Shown here in pieces: positions 1-6,559 of a stretch of 31,411 bases of DNA (its first letter is position 1; every line of letters starts with the position of its first letter). The DNA is from Roseburia sp. (GTDB lineage: Bacteria; Bacillota; Clostridia; Lachnospirales; Lachnospiraceae), in assembly GCA_017621905.1 (NCBI GenBank), contig JAGASC010000272.1:1-31411 (forward strand), written 5' to 3'. The position numbers and the translations under genes were made by a program. Under the pieces are notes generated by a model. The model made no database searches and was not told the origin of the DNA. It was given only the letters and a program-made list of their open reading frames with translations.

Positions 1-1
1 C

Positions 2-547
2 CGCATCTGTGCCATGAAATCAAAACAGATATTTAAAGGAGAGGAACCGGAGGGCATGCTATGTGCAGACTGTGCCAAGGCGGCATCCTGTCCGGAAAGC
101 CCGCAAAACGTGGAAAAAAATGGTGATGGATATGTGATTGGACCCTATTGCTGCTTCGCAAAAGATACCGGTAATGAAGACAGCGGCAGTATCATCATAG
201 AATACGAAAGTGGTATGCATGTAGTATATTCTCAGGACTTTATTGTAAGAAATGGAGCCGGCAAACGTGGCGCCAGACTGATTGGTTATAAAGGTACCTT
301 GGAATTTGACTGGAACAAAAACCTTATAACGGTATATAGACATCTGGAAAATGTAACGGAAACCTATGAGGTAAAGTGCAGCGCGAAAGGGCACGGCGGT
401 GGAGATGCCATTCTGGCTGAAAACTTTGTAAATGTTATGAAAGGTACGGAAACTTCAGGGGCTACTTTACAAGAAGGTATATTAAGTGCGCAGATGTGCC
501 TTTTGGCAAGGAAGTCTTCGGAGGAGCATAAGTTTTTTGATATATGA
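2..547 (+). CDS. Gfo/Idh/MocA-family dehydrogenase, C-terminal part (5' end outside window)
   Basis: The reading frame is open from the first bases of the window, so this is the C-terminal ~181 residues of a longer protein; the first ATG (base 14) is internal. It aligns by eye with the second half of the complete Gfo/Idh/MocA protein at 24318-25478: both share a cysteine pattern C-x2-C-x5-C followed by PESP, then CCFAKDTGNED, then GYKGTLEFDW. Family members are NAD(P)-dependent sugar, inositol or amino-sugar dehydrogenases; the Rossmann domain and EKP catalytic motif would lie upstream. It is the first visible gene of an operon and is followed 20 bases later by the FAD oxidoreductase. The operon's IolB, PfkB and aldolase genes make a polyol or inositol-type substrate plausible, but the substrate cannot be read from this fragment. 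Confidence 0.85.
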   Translation, partial: RICAMKSKQIFKGEEPEGMLCADCAKAASCPESPQNVEKNGDGYVIGPYCCFAKDTGNEDSGSIIIEYESGMHVVYSQDFIVRNGAGKRGARLIGYKGTLEFDWNKNLITVYRHLENVTETYEVKCSAKGHGGGDAILAENFVNVMKGTETSGATLQEGILSAQMCLLARKSSEEHKFFDI

Positions 548-567
548 TAGATGGAAGGAGCGTAAAA

Positions 568-1653
568 ATGCAGACAAATGAATTTTTAAATGCAATGATT
601 CTGACCGAGCTGGAGGATGCAGTCGGTGTGGAAAATTGTTCAATTAAGCCAATTGATAAAGTGACCCACAGCGTGGATTATTACTGGCTGTCCCGCATGT
701 GGGCAGACAGAGGGCGCAGAATGCCGGAGGCAGATTTTGTAGTAGCGCCGAAGGATGCACAGGAGACATCTAAGGTGCTGAAAATTGCAAATTACTACAA
801 AATCCCTGTTACCACCTGGGGTGGCGGTGGTGGCACCCAGGGCGGTGCAATTCCGGTATGTGGTGGCATCATTCTGGATACCAAGCGAATGAACCGGATT
901 TATGAAGTAAATACAGAAGGTATGTACATAGAGTGTGGTACAGGCGCTATTTATAAACATATTGAGTGGGCAGCCAATGAAGTGGGGAAGGCGACCATGC
1001 ATTATCCGTCATCGTTGACCTGTTCTACCGTAGGAGGCTTCCTTGCCCATCGGGGAATCGGTGTGGTTTCTACCAAGTACGGTAAAATTGATGATATGGT
1101 TCTCCAGATGGAGGTTGTACTTCCAAATGGGGATATCATTTATACCTCACCTGCACCGAAACATGCAGCAGGTCCTGATCTGAACCAGATTTTTATTGGC
1201 TCAGAGGGTACGCTTGGTGTGATTACAAAAGCACAGATTCGTATCTATGACCAACCGGAAGAGAGAAGGTTCCGTGGCTTTTTGTTCCAGGATATGACAG
1301 GGGCATTCAAAGCCTCCAGAGAACTTTTGCAGAAATTCAAGCCTTCCGTTATGCGTTTGTATGACCCGGCAGAAACGGCATCTCTGATTAAAAAGATTGT
1401 CGGCGTGGAACGTGAGGGTGCTTTCATGAACGTGGCATATGAAGGTGTAAAAGAAATGGTGGATGTGGAGGAAAAAATCCTGCTGGATACCTTTAAAAAA
1501 TATGGTGCAGAAGACCTTGGCAGTGAGTATGGCGAGAAATGGTGGGAAGAAAAGATTACATTTTTCTATCCAGGTCACATGATGGATATTCCACAGATGT
1601 TCGGTACCATGGATACCATCGCGCCTTATGGTAAAATTGAAGAGATTTACTGA
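568..1653 (+). CDS. FAD-linked oxidoreductase (VAO/PCMH type), N-terminal piece of a gene broken by in-frame UGA
   Basis: This 361-residue piece carries the PCMH-type FAD-binding domain: a glycine-rich loop TTWGGGGGTQGGAIP (residues 82-96), STVGGFLAHRGIG (153-165) and GSEGTLGVIT (211-220). These are typical of GlcD, lactate dehydrogenase and alkyl-DHAP synthase relatives, which oxidise 2-hydroxy acids or related alcohols through FAD. The start is placed at ATG 568 because GGAAGGAG lies 8 bases upstream; an earlier in-frame ATG at 544 overlaps the previous gene and lacks such a site. The frame stops at TGA 1651-1653 but resumes unchanged for 114 codons, and those codons encode the normal family C-terminus. 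The two pieces together, about 476 residues, match a full-length enzyme. The neighbouring GlcF-like Fe-S gene and fused ETF gene are its likely redox partners. Function is doubtful unless the UGA is read through, the halves assemble, or the base is a sequencing error. Confidence 0.85.
   Translation: MQTNEFLNAMILTELEDAVGVENCSIKPIDKVTHSVDYYWLSRMWADRGRRMPEADFVVAPKDAQETSKVLKIANYYKIPVTTWGGGGGTQGGAIPVCGGIILDTKRMNRIYEVNTEGMYIECGTGAIYKHIEWAANEVGKATMHYPSSLTCSTVGGFLAHRGIGVVSTKYGKIDDMVLQMEVVLPNGDIIYTSPAPKHAAGPDLNQIFIGSEGTLGVITKAQIRIYDQPEERRFRGFLFQDMTGAFKASRELLQKFKPSVMRLYDPAETASLIKKIVGVEREGAFMNVAYEGVKEMVDVEEKILLDTFKKYGAEDLGSEYGEKWWEEKITFFYPGHMMDIPQMFGTMDTIAPYGKIEEIY
1651..1653 (+). other. In-frame UGA codon splitting the FAD oxidoreductase
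   Basis: TGA lies between KIEEIY and AMKEAIE with no frame change, so one substitution (for example TGG to TGA, Trp to stop) explains it. The site is in a predicted helix, not next to the FAD loop or the histidine motif. A small stem (GAACTT 1677-1682 with AAGTTC 1693-1698, extendable by CC/GG to a CGCA loop) begins 23 bases downstream. This is only loosely compatible with a bacterial SECIS. No redox-type CxxU context is seen, so selenocysteine is the less likely reading. Confidence 0.8.
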
Positions 1654-1656
1654 GCT

Positions 1657-1998
1657 ATGAAAGAAGCAATTGAGACGAACTTCCCGCAGGCAAAGTTCAT
1701 TGCACATTTTTCCCATTGGTATGAGTGGGGCGCCATGGTATACGACCGTTTCATCGTGGAAGGCAAAGATGTACCGCAGGATCCGGTAGAAGCATTGCGT
1801 CTGCATCAACAGATTTGGACAACCGGTGTCAGAGCCGCTATTGCACATGGAGGGGTGGTAAATGACCACCATGGTGTAGGAATCAAGCTGGGACGTCTGA
1901 TGAAAGAACAGTATGGATCGGCGATGCAGGTATTTGAAGGATTAAAGAAAGAACTTGATCCGAACGGTATTATGAATCCATTCAAGCTTGGATTATAG
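1657..1998 (+). CDS. FAD-linked oxidoreductase, C-terminal piece (continuation after UGA)
   Basis: These 113 residues continue in the same frame as 568-1653 and contain the family's C-terminal landmarks: FIAHFSHWYEWGAMVYDRF, then NDHHGVGIKLGRLM (compare the HHHGVG motif of alkyl-DHAP synthases) and the closing LDPNGIMNPFKLGL. A separate protein would have to start at ATG 1657, three bases after the stop. No purine-rich ribosome site precedes that ATG, so independent translation would depend on reinitiation. I read it as the second half of a single gene rather than a distinct gene. The next gene begins 17 bases after its stop. Confidence 0.75.
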   Translation: MKEAIETNFPQAKFIAHFSHWYEWGAMVYDRFIVEGKDVPQDPVEALRLHQQIWTTGVRAAIAHGGVVNDHHGVGIKLGRLMKEQYGSAMQVFEGLKKELDPNGIMNPFKLGL

Positions 1999-2015
1999 AA
2001 AGGTGTGGTGAAAAT

Positions 2016-3101
2016 ATGACTGAGAATAGTAAGAAACATGTAGACTCCTGTCGCTTTTGCTGGATGTGCCGCCACATCTGTCCCATTGGAAATGCGACCG
2101 GTTTAGAAAGAAATACTTCACGTGCCAGAGCATTGGGATTATCTCTGGTGAATAGAGGTACGTTTACGTTAAGTGAGGTAATTGATAATATATACGAATG
2201 TGCCTGCTGCGGCGCATGTACGAAAGAATGCGTGACCGGCTGGGATCCGGTAATGTTTACAAAAGAGGCGAGACTTGACGGTGTATTAGAAGGGGTGCTT
2301 CCGGAATACATCAATAACCTGGTGGACAAATGCCTTGAAACCGGAAATGCTTATGGTGCTGTAGAAATAGATGCATCTTTGAAAGCAACTGTAGTGGCTC
2401 ATGCACAGAAAGCGGATACATTGTTATTTTTAGGTGTAGATGCACTTTATAAAGTACCGGAGGCTGCCATAAAAGCAATTAAAGTTCTGGAAAAAGCCGG
2501 TGTAGAATTTTCTGTTTTGGAAAAAGAGCCGGCCAGCGGCCAGCAGTTGGAGTATCTGATCAGTGCCGCAAATGAAACAAAACAACAGATGCTTGCCTGT
2601 GCAGCGGCGATAAATGCATACGATAAGGTAGTGGTATTCGATCCTCAGGATGCAAAAGTATTTAAGCGGGAATACAAGGAATGGGGCGTGGAACTGAGCG
2701 CCGAAGTTGTGACTTTTACATCTTTCCTGGCAGAGATTCTCGAAAAAGGCAGCCTGGAGGCGAAAAACAGTGGTAAAAATGTGGTCTATCAGGATCCATT
2801 CCAATTATCCAGAGACTTGGAAGAAACAGAAGAACCAAGGAAAGTAATATCCGCATATGCAGTATGTAACGAGATGCTGTGCTGTGGAAAAGATACCATG
2901 TGGGCAGGCAACTTGCTGATGAAGGAGTGGATGCCGGACGTCATTCTCCGTGTGGCTGCTGACCGTATCAACAATGCAAAGGGTGTTGGCGCAGACACGA
3001 TCGTGACTGCAAGTGTATCAGAATATGCTTCCTTAAAGGCGGTAGAACAGAGCGAGGTAAAAATACTTTCTCTGGAAGAGCTGATTTTAGGAGAGCAATA
3101 G
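2016..3101 (+). CDS. GlcF/CCG-type iron-sulfur oxidoreductase subunit
   Basis: This 361-residue soluble protein starts with two cysteine clusters of 2x[4Fe-4S] ferredoxin type: C-x2-C-x2-C-x3-CP near residues 12-22, and CACCGACTKEC near residue 65. The C-terminal half resembles one CCG domain as in GlcF/HdrB proteins, with YQDPFQLSRDL near residue 250 and CNEMLCCGKDTMWAG after it. In most CCG domains the first motif reads DPCHLGR, so the cysteine appears replaced by phenylalanine here. Such subunits normally carry electrons from a GlcD-type FAD dehydrogenase. The gene lies 17 bases behind that dehydrogenase and upstream of a fused ETF, which suggests an Fe-S link between the two flavoproteins. 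A GGTG-rich site precedes the ATG. The acceptor is inferred, not visible. Confidence 0.82.
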   Translation: MTENSKKHVDSCRFCWMCRHICPIGNATGLERNTSRARALGLSLVNRGTFTLSEVIDNIYECACCGACTKECVTGWDPVMFTKEARLDGVLEGVLPEYINNLVDKCLETGNAYGAVEIDASLKATVVAHAQKADTLLFLGVDALYKVPEAAIKAIKVLEKAGVEFSVLEKEPASGQQLEYLISAANETKQQMLACAAAINAYDKVVVFDPQDAKVFKREYKEWGVELSAEVVTFTSFLAEILEKGSLEAKNSGKNVVYQDPFQLSRDLEETEEPRKVISAYAVCNEMLCCGKDTMWAGNLLMKEWMPDVILRVAADRINNAKGVGADTIVTASVSEYASLKAVEQSEVKILSLEELILGEQ

Positions 3102-3129
3102 TAGTAGGTATTAGCAACTGTTCAGAACA

Positions 3130-3154
3130 GGGCTATGCACTTGCTGCATAGCCC
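3130..3154 (+). promoter_or_regulatory. Intercistronic hairpin before the aldolase gene
   Basis: GGGCTATGC (3130-3138) and GCATAGCCC (3146-3154) form a perfect 9-bp GC-rich stem with a 7-base loop. The aldolase ribosome site (AAAAGGAG, 3155-3162) follows immediately and there is no T run. It is therefore more likely an mRNA processing, stability or translation-control stem than a terminator. A short palindrome, CTGTTC-A-GAACAG, lies just upstream. Confidence 0.5.
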
Positions 3155-3171
3155 AAAAGGAGAGCGTAAAA

Positions 3172-4014
3172 ATGTTAGTTTCATTACAAGAAGTATTAGA
3201 TATGGCACAAACAGGCGGTTTTGCTGTTCCGGCATTCAACGTATATAACATGGAAACTGTTGTAGGAGCGGTACAGGCGGCGGAAGAGGCAAAAGCCCCT
3301 ATCATCATGCAGATATATCCGAGATTGGTAAAGGAAGGTGTCGCATACTATTTGGCACCATCTGTCGTTGCAGCGGCAAAAAAAGCAAGCGTGCCGGTAT
3401 GTTTTCATTTGGATCATGGTCCTTCGGAACTTGAGGTGACCAGAGCACTGTATTGGGGCGCCACCGGAATTATGTTTGACGGATCATTGCATCCATATGA
3501 AGAGAATATGGCAAGGACAAAGCAGGTAGTGGAGACTTGTGGATATGTTGGTCTGGGTGTGGAAGGTGAGCTTGGACATATTGGGACCGTAAATGATGAC
3601 AGTATGGACGAATTTACAGACATAGAAGAAGCGGCACAGTTCGTGAAGACTACCGGAGTTTCTGCACTGGCTGTTTTAGTGGGAAATGCCCATGGACGCT
3701 ACAAAAAGCCGCCAAAGCTGGACATTGAAAGAATCCGGGCTATATATGAAGCAACGAACCATATACCTTTGGTGCTTCATGGAGGCTCAGGCATTCCGGA
3801 CGAACAGATACAGCTGGCGGTAAAAGCAGGTATTCGTAAGATGAATTTTGCGACCGATATTTGCTTTACCTTTTTGGATACCGTGCAGGAGGGATTGAAT
3901 GATCCAAACCGAAGCGTGGCCCTTGACATATTTATGAGAAAACCGATTGATGCAGTAAAAGAGTTCTGCCTGACAAAAATTAAATTGCTTGGTGCAGAAG
4001 GTATGGTGCAGTAG
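3172..4014 (+). CDS. Class II fructose-bisphosphate aldolase family protein
   Basis: This 280-residue protein has every landmark of zinc-dependent class II ketose-bisphosphate aldolases (FbaA, GatY/KbaY, IolJ). They are HLDHG (residues 79-83; catalytic Asp81, zinc ligand His82), GVEGELGHIG (129-138), GNAHGRYK with zinc ligand His174, LHGGSGIP with His203, and the phosphate-binding KMNFATD. It should cleave a phosphorylated ketose or keto-acid to dihydroxyacetone phosphate plus an aldehyde in the cytoplasm. Placement with PfkB and IolB genes favours an IolJ-like role, releasing malonate semialdehyde from 2-deoxy-5-keto-gluconate 6-phosphate. Tagatose or fructose bisphosphate cleavage cannot be excluded. 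AAAAGGAGAG gives a strong ribosome site. Confidence 0.92.
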   Translation: MLVSLQEVLDMAQTGGFAVPAFNVYNMETVVGAVQAAEEAKAPIIMQIYPRLVKEGVAYYLAPSVVAAAKKASVPVCFHLDHGPSELEVTRALYWGATGIMFDGSLHPYEENMARTKQVVETCGYVGLGVEGELGHIGTVNDDSMDEFTDIEEAAQFVKTTGVSALAVLVGNAHGRYKKPPKLDIERIRAIYEATNHIPLVLHGGSGIPDEQIQLAVKAGIRKMNFATDICFTFLDTVQEGLNDPNRSVALDIFMRKPIDAVKEFCLTKIKLLGAEGMVQ

Positions 4015-4037
4015 AAAAACAGTAACAGGGAGAAAAA

Positions 4038-4997
4038 ATGCTGGATAATAGTAGAAATGAACCGGAAATCGTGGGAATTGGAGCTTGTGTTATGGACACA
4101 TTAATTACCATTCCCGAATATCCAAAAGAAGATACAAAGCTGCGGGCCCACTCTTCCGAAGCTGTTGGGGGCGGTCCAACGGCTACCGGACTGATAGCGG
4201 CTTCAAAACTGGGGATACGGGCAGGCTTTATCGGTGTTCTGGCGGAGGATAATGGCGGACAGTTCCTTGTGGATGATTTCGTCCGATATGCTGTAAACGT
4301 GGATCATATAGAAAAAAAGACCGGTTATCGCAGCTTTACGTCTACCATCTGGCTTGCAGGAGACAAAGCTACGCGTACCTGTGTTTTCGACAAGGGAAAT
4401 TTGCCGCCGCTTACATTGGATGAAAGAAAAAAAGCGGCGGTAGCAAATGCAAAGGTATTGATGATCGACGGCAATGAAATGGATGCCGCAGAGGAGGCAT
4501 GTCTTGTGGCAAGACAATCCGGTACAAAAGTGCTGTATGATTGCGGTGGTTTGTATGACGGTGTGGAGCGATTATTAAGGCTTACCGACGTAATGATTCC
4601 TTCGGAAGAATTTGCGTTGGGGCATACGGGCTGTGAAACGGCGGAGGAAGCAGCGGTGAAGCTTTATGAACGGTATCAACCGCAGGTAGTAGTGATCACC
4701 TGCGGAAAATCGGGTGGAATTCTTTATGATGGCAGTAAGCAGGAACTCTGGCATTATCCTGCATTCCCGGTGGATGCCGTGGATACAAACGGTTCCGGGG
4801 ATGTGTTTCATGGGGCATATGCTGCCGGGATAGTAAAAGGATTTGACTACAGGAAATGCTGTATTTTTGCAAGCGCAGTATCTGCGATCAAGTGTACTGG
4901 TGTGGGCGCAAGAAAAAGTGTGCCTGATTATGAGACTGTATGCAGTTTTCTGGAAAGCCGTGGAATACAGGTGGAAGAAAGGGTAAACACGAAATGA
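4038..4997 (+). CDS. PfkB-family carbohydrate kinase
   Basis: This 319-residue protein is a ribokinase/PfkB-type kinase. The N-terminal GIGACVMDTLITIP and GGGPTATGLIAASKLG are substrate-side motifs, VVITCGKSGGILYDG is the strand before the active site, and VDTNGSGDVFHGAYAAG carries the catalytic aspartate and anion hole. It transfers phosphate from ATP to a sugar or keto-sugar acid. Between an aldolase and an IolB-like isomerase the natural comparison is IolC (5-dehydro-2-deoxygluconokinase), but the family is too broad to fix the substrate. CAGGGAG provides the ribosome site. The last four bases overlap the start of the next kinase (ATGA), indicating translational coupling. Confidence 0.9.
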   Translation: MLDNSRNEPEIVGIGACVMDTLITIPEYPKEDTKLRAHSSEAVGGGPTATGLIAASKLGIRAGFIGVLAEDNGGQFLVDDFVRYAVNVDHIEKKTGYRSFTSTIWLAGDKATRTCVFDKGNLPPLTLDERKKAAVANAKVLMIDGNEMDAAEEACLVARQSGTKVLYDCGGLYDGVERLLRLTDVMIPSEEFALGHTGCETAEEAAVKLYERYQPQVVVITCGKSGGILYDGSKQELWHYPAFPVDAVDTNGSGDVFHGAYAAGIVKGFDYRKCCIFASAVSAIKCTGVGARKSVPDYETVCSFLESRGIQVEERVNTK

Positions 4998-6472
4998 AAT
5001 ATTTACTAGGGGTCGATTTTGGAGGCGGTTCCTCTAAGGCGACACTAATTGATACAACGGGGAATATCGTTGCCGAAAATAATGTAGAATATCCAACTTA
5101 TTACCCGAATCTGGGCTGGTGCGAACAGGCACCGGAGGATTGGAACAGGGCATTGGCACAAAATGTAAAAGGTCTTTTTGAGAAAAGCAATATTGTGCCG
5201 GCGGACATTCTGGCGATTGCCATTGACTCTGCTACCCATACATGGGTGATGTGTGATGAGGCAAGCCGTCCGCTTCGCCCGGCAATCCACTGGACGGATT
5301 CCAGGTCCCGCGGTCAGGCGGAATACCTCAAAAAAGAATACGGAGAACTTATTTTTGAAAAGAGCTTCCATAGGCCGGATACCATATGGACGCTGCCGCA
5401 GATATTGTGGATAAGAGAAAATGAACCGGAAAATTTCAGGAAGCTCCGGTATATTTTTTTTGAAAAGGACTACATCCGATTTTGTCTCACGGGCGTATAT
5501 TGTACGGATTATATTGAGGCGCAGGGAAGCATGTTATATGACTGCAATACAAATCGATGGAGCGATGAATTGCTGAAACTGGCGGGGATAGCAGAAGAAA
5601 TGCTGCCACCGGTGGTGAAACCTGCGGATATCATTGGCAGCGTCACAAGAGAGGCGGCGCGAAAGACAGGACTGGCAGAAGGGACACCTGTGATCTGTGG
5701 CACCACAGACACGGTGCTTGAGGTCTTTGCCTCCGGTGCAGTGCATCCCGGAGATGTAACCGTAAAGCTGGCGACGGCAGGAAGAATCTGCGTGATAACA
5801 GAAAAACCATATCCAAATCAGCATTTTGTCAATTATGCCCATATCGCAGAAGGCTTGTGGTATCCGGGGACCGCCACCAAAGCTGCGGCCAGTTCTTATC
5901 GATGGTACAGGGACACTTTTGGCGGCAGCTATGAGGAATTGAACATAGGTGCCGGGCAAGTGCCTATTGGATGTGATGGATTATTGTATCATCCATATAT
6001 AAACGGAGAACTGACACCTTATGCTGACCCGGCTTTATGCGGGAGCTTCGTTGGCATTCGAGCCACCCATACAAAAGCACATTTTACGCGCAGTGTGTTA
6101 GAAGGGGTTGCAATGTCACTGCTTCATTCCAAAAAGACTCTGGAAGACCAGGGGATTACACTTGGCGGGAAGGCTACCATCATTGGTGGAGGAGCAAAGG
6201 GTTCTTTATGGAGACAGATCACGGCTGATTGTTTAGGTATGGAGTTGGCAAAGACAACGAGCAGTGATTCATCTTTGGGCTCCGCAATGTTGGCAGGTGT
6301 TGCGACCGGGGTATTTACGAATGTTGATGCGGCGGTGAAAGCCTGCATCAGAGTGGAAAGTGTTACCAGGCCGATAAAAGAAAATTCAAAAGAATATGAG
6401 CAAATATTCAAAGAGTATGTTGCGGTACATGATGCCCTGGCAGCGATATATGATGCCCGTATGACGGTATAG
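4994..6472 (+). CDS. FGGY-family carbohydrate kinase (xylulokinase-like)
   Basis: This 492-residue protein has the two-domain FGGY kinase pattern: GVDFGGGSSKATLID at the N-terminus (first phosphate loop), AIHWTDSRS, VICGTTDTV with the region of the catalytic aspartate, and GGGAKGSLWRQITADCLGMEL in the adenosine-binding part. The start is placed at ATG 4994, overlapping the PfkB stop as ATGA, because the protein from there begins directly with the conserved MKYLLGVDFGGG. An 18-residue upstream extension would lie wholly within the previous gene. FGGY enzymes phosphorylate pentuloses, glycerol, gluconate or similar polyols. Having two unrelated sugar kinases in tandem implies two phosphorylation steps or two substrates. 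The substrate is not determinable by eye. Confidence 0.9.
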   Translation: MKYLLGVDFGGGSSKATLIDTTGNIVAENNVEYPTYYPNLGWCEQAPEDWNRALAQNVKGLFEKSNIVPADILAIAIDSATHTWVMCDEASRPLRPAIHWTDSRSRGQAEYLKKEYGELIFEKSFHRPDTIWTLPQILWIRENEPENFRKLRYIFFEKDYIRFCLTGVYCTDYIEAQGSMLYDCNTNRWSDELLKLAGIAEEMLPPVVKPADIIGSVTREAARKTGLAEGTPVICGTTDTVLEVFASGAVHPGDVTVKLATAGRICVITEKPYPNQHFVNYAHIAEGLWYPGTATKAAASSYRWYRDTFGGSYEELNIGAGQVPIGCDGLLYHPYINGELTPYADPALCGSFVGIRATHTKAHFTRSVLEGVAMSLLHSKKTLEDQGITLGGKATIIGGGAKGSLWRQITADCLGMELAKTTSSDSSLGSAMLAGVATGVFTNVDAAVKACIRVESVTRPIKENSKEYEQIFKEYVAVHDALAAIYDARMTV

Positions 6473-6487
6473 CAGCTGCAGGCATCA
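6451..6487 (+). promoter_or_regulatory. Inverted repeat at the end of the FGGY gene
   Basis: TGATGCC (6451-6457) pairs with GGCATCA (6481-6487) across the FGGY stop codon. No T run follows. A TATAAT box at 6505-6510 lies upstream of the ETF gene but no convincing -35 was found. An internal attenuator or processing site is possible; the evidence is weak. Confidence 0.25.
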
Positions 6488-6559
6488 TCCCATCGCAAAG
6501 CAATTATAATGTGTTTGTGGTCAAGATTTAATCTGAGTATAAAGGGAAGCTGGTGACAA

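Noticed and set aside
1651..1698. Definite selenoprotein call for the FAD oxidoreductase
   Set aside because: The stem downstream is short and the apical loop only loosely fits a SECIS; no CxxU or other redox context; a Trp-to-stop change explains it more simply.
1201..1872. Long open frame on the minus strand opposite the FAD oxidoreductase
   Set aside because: It lies antisense to a clear FAD enzyme, has no recognisable motif and a shadow-like composition, and crosses the UGA site by chance. Other long antisense frames opposite clear genes (for example 6991-7683, 24651-25319, 25888-26655) were dropped for the same reason.
4940..4993. N-terminal extension of the FGGY kinase
   Set aside because: It lies wholly within the PfkB gene; the conserved FGGY start is at ATG 4994 with the classic ATGA overlap.
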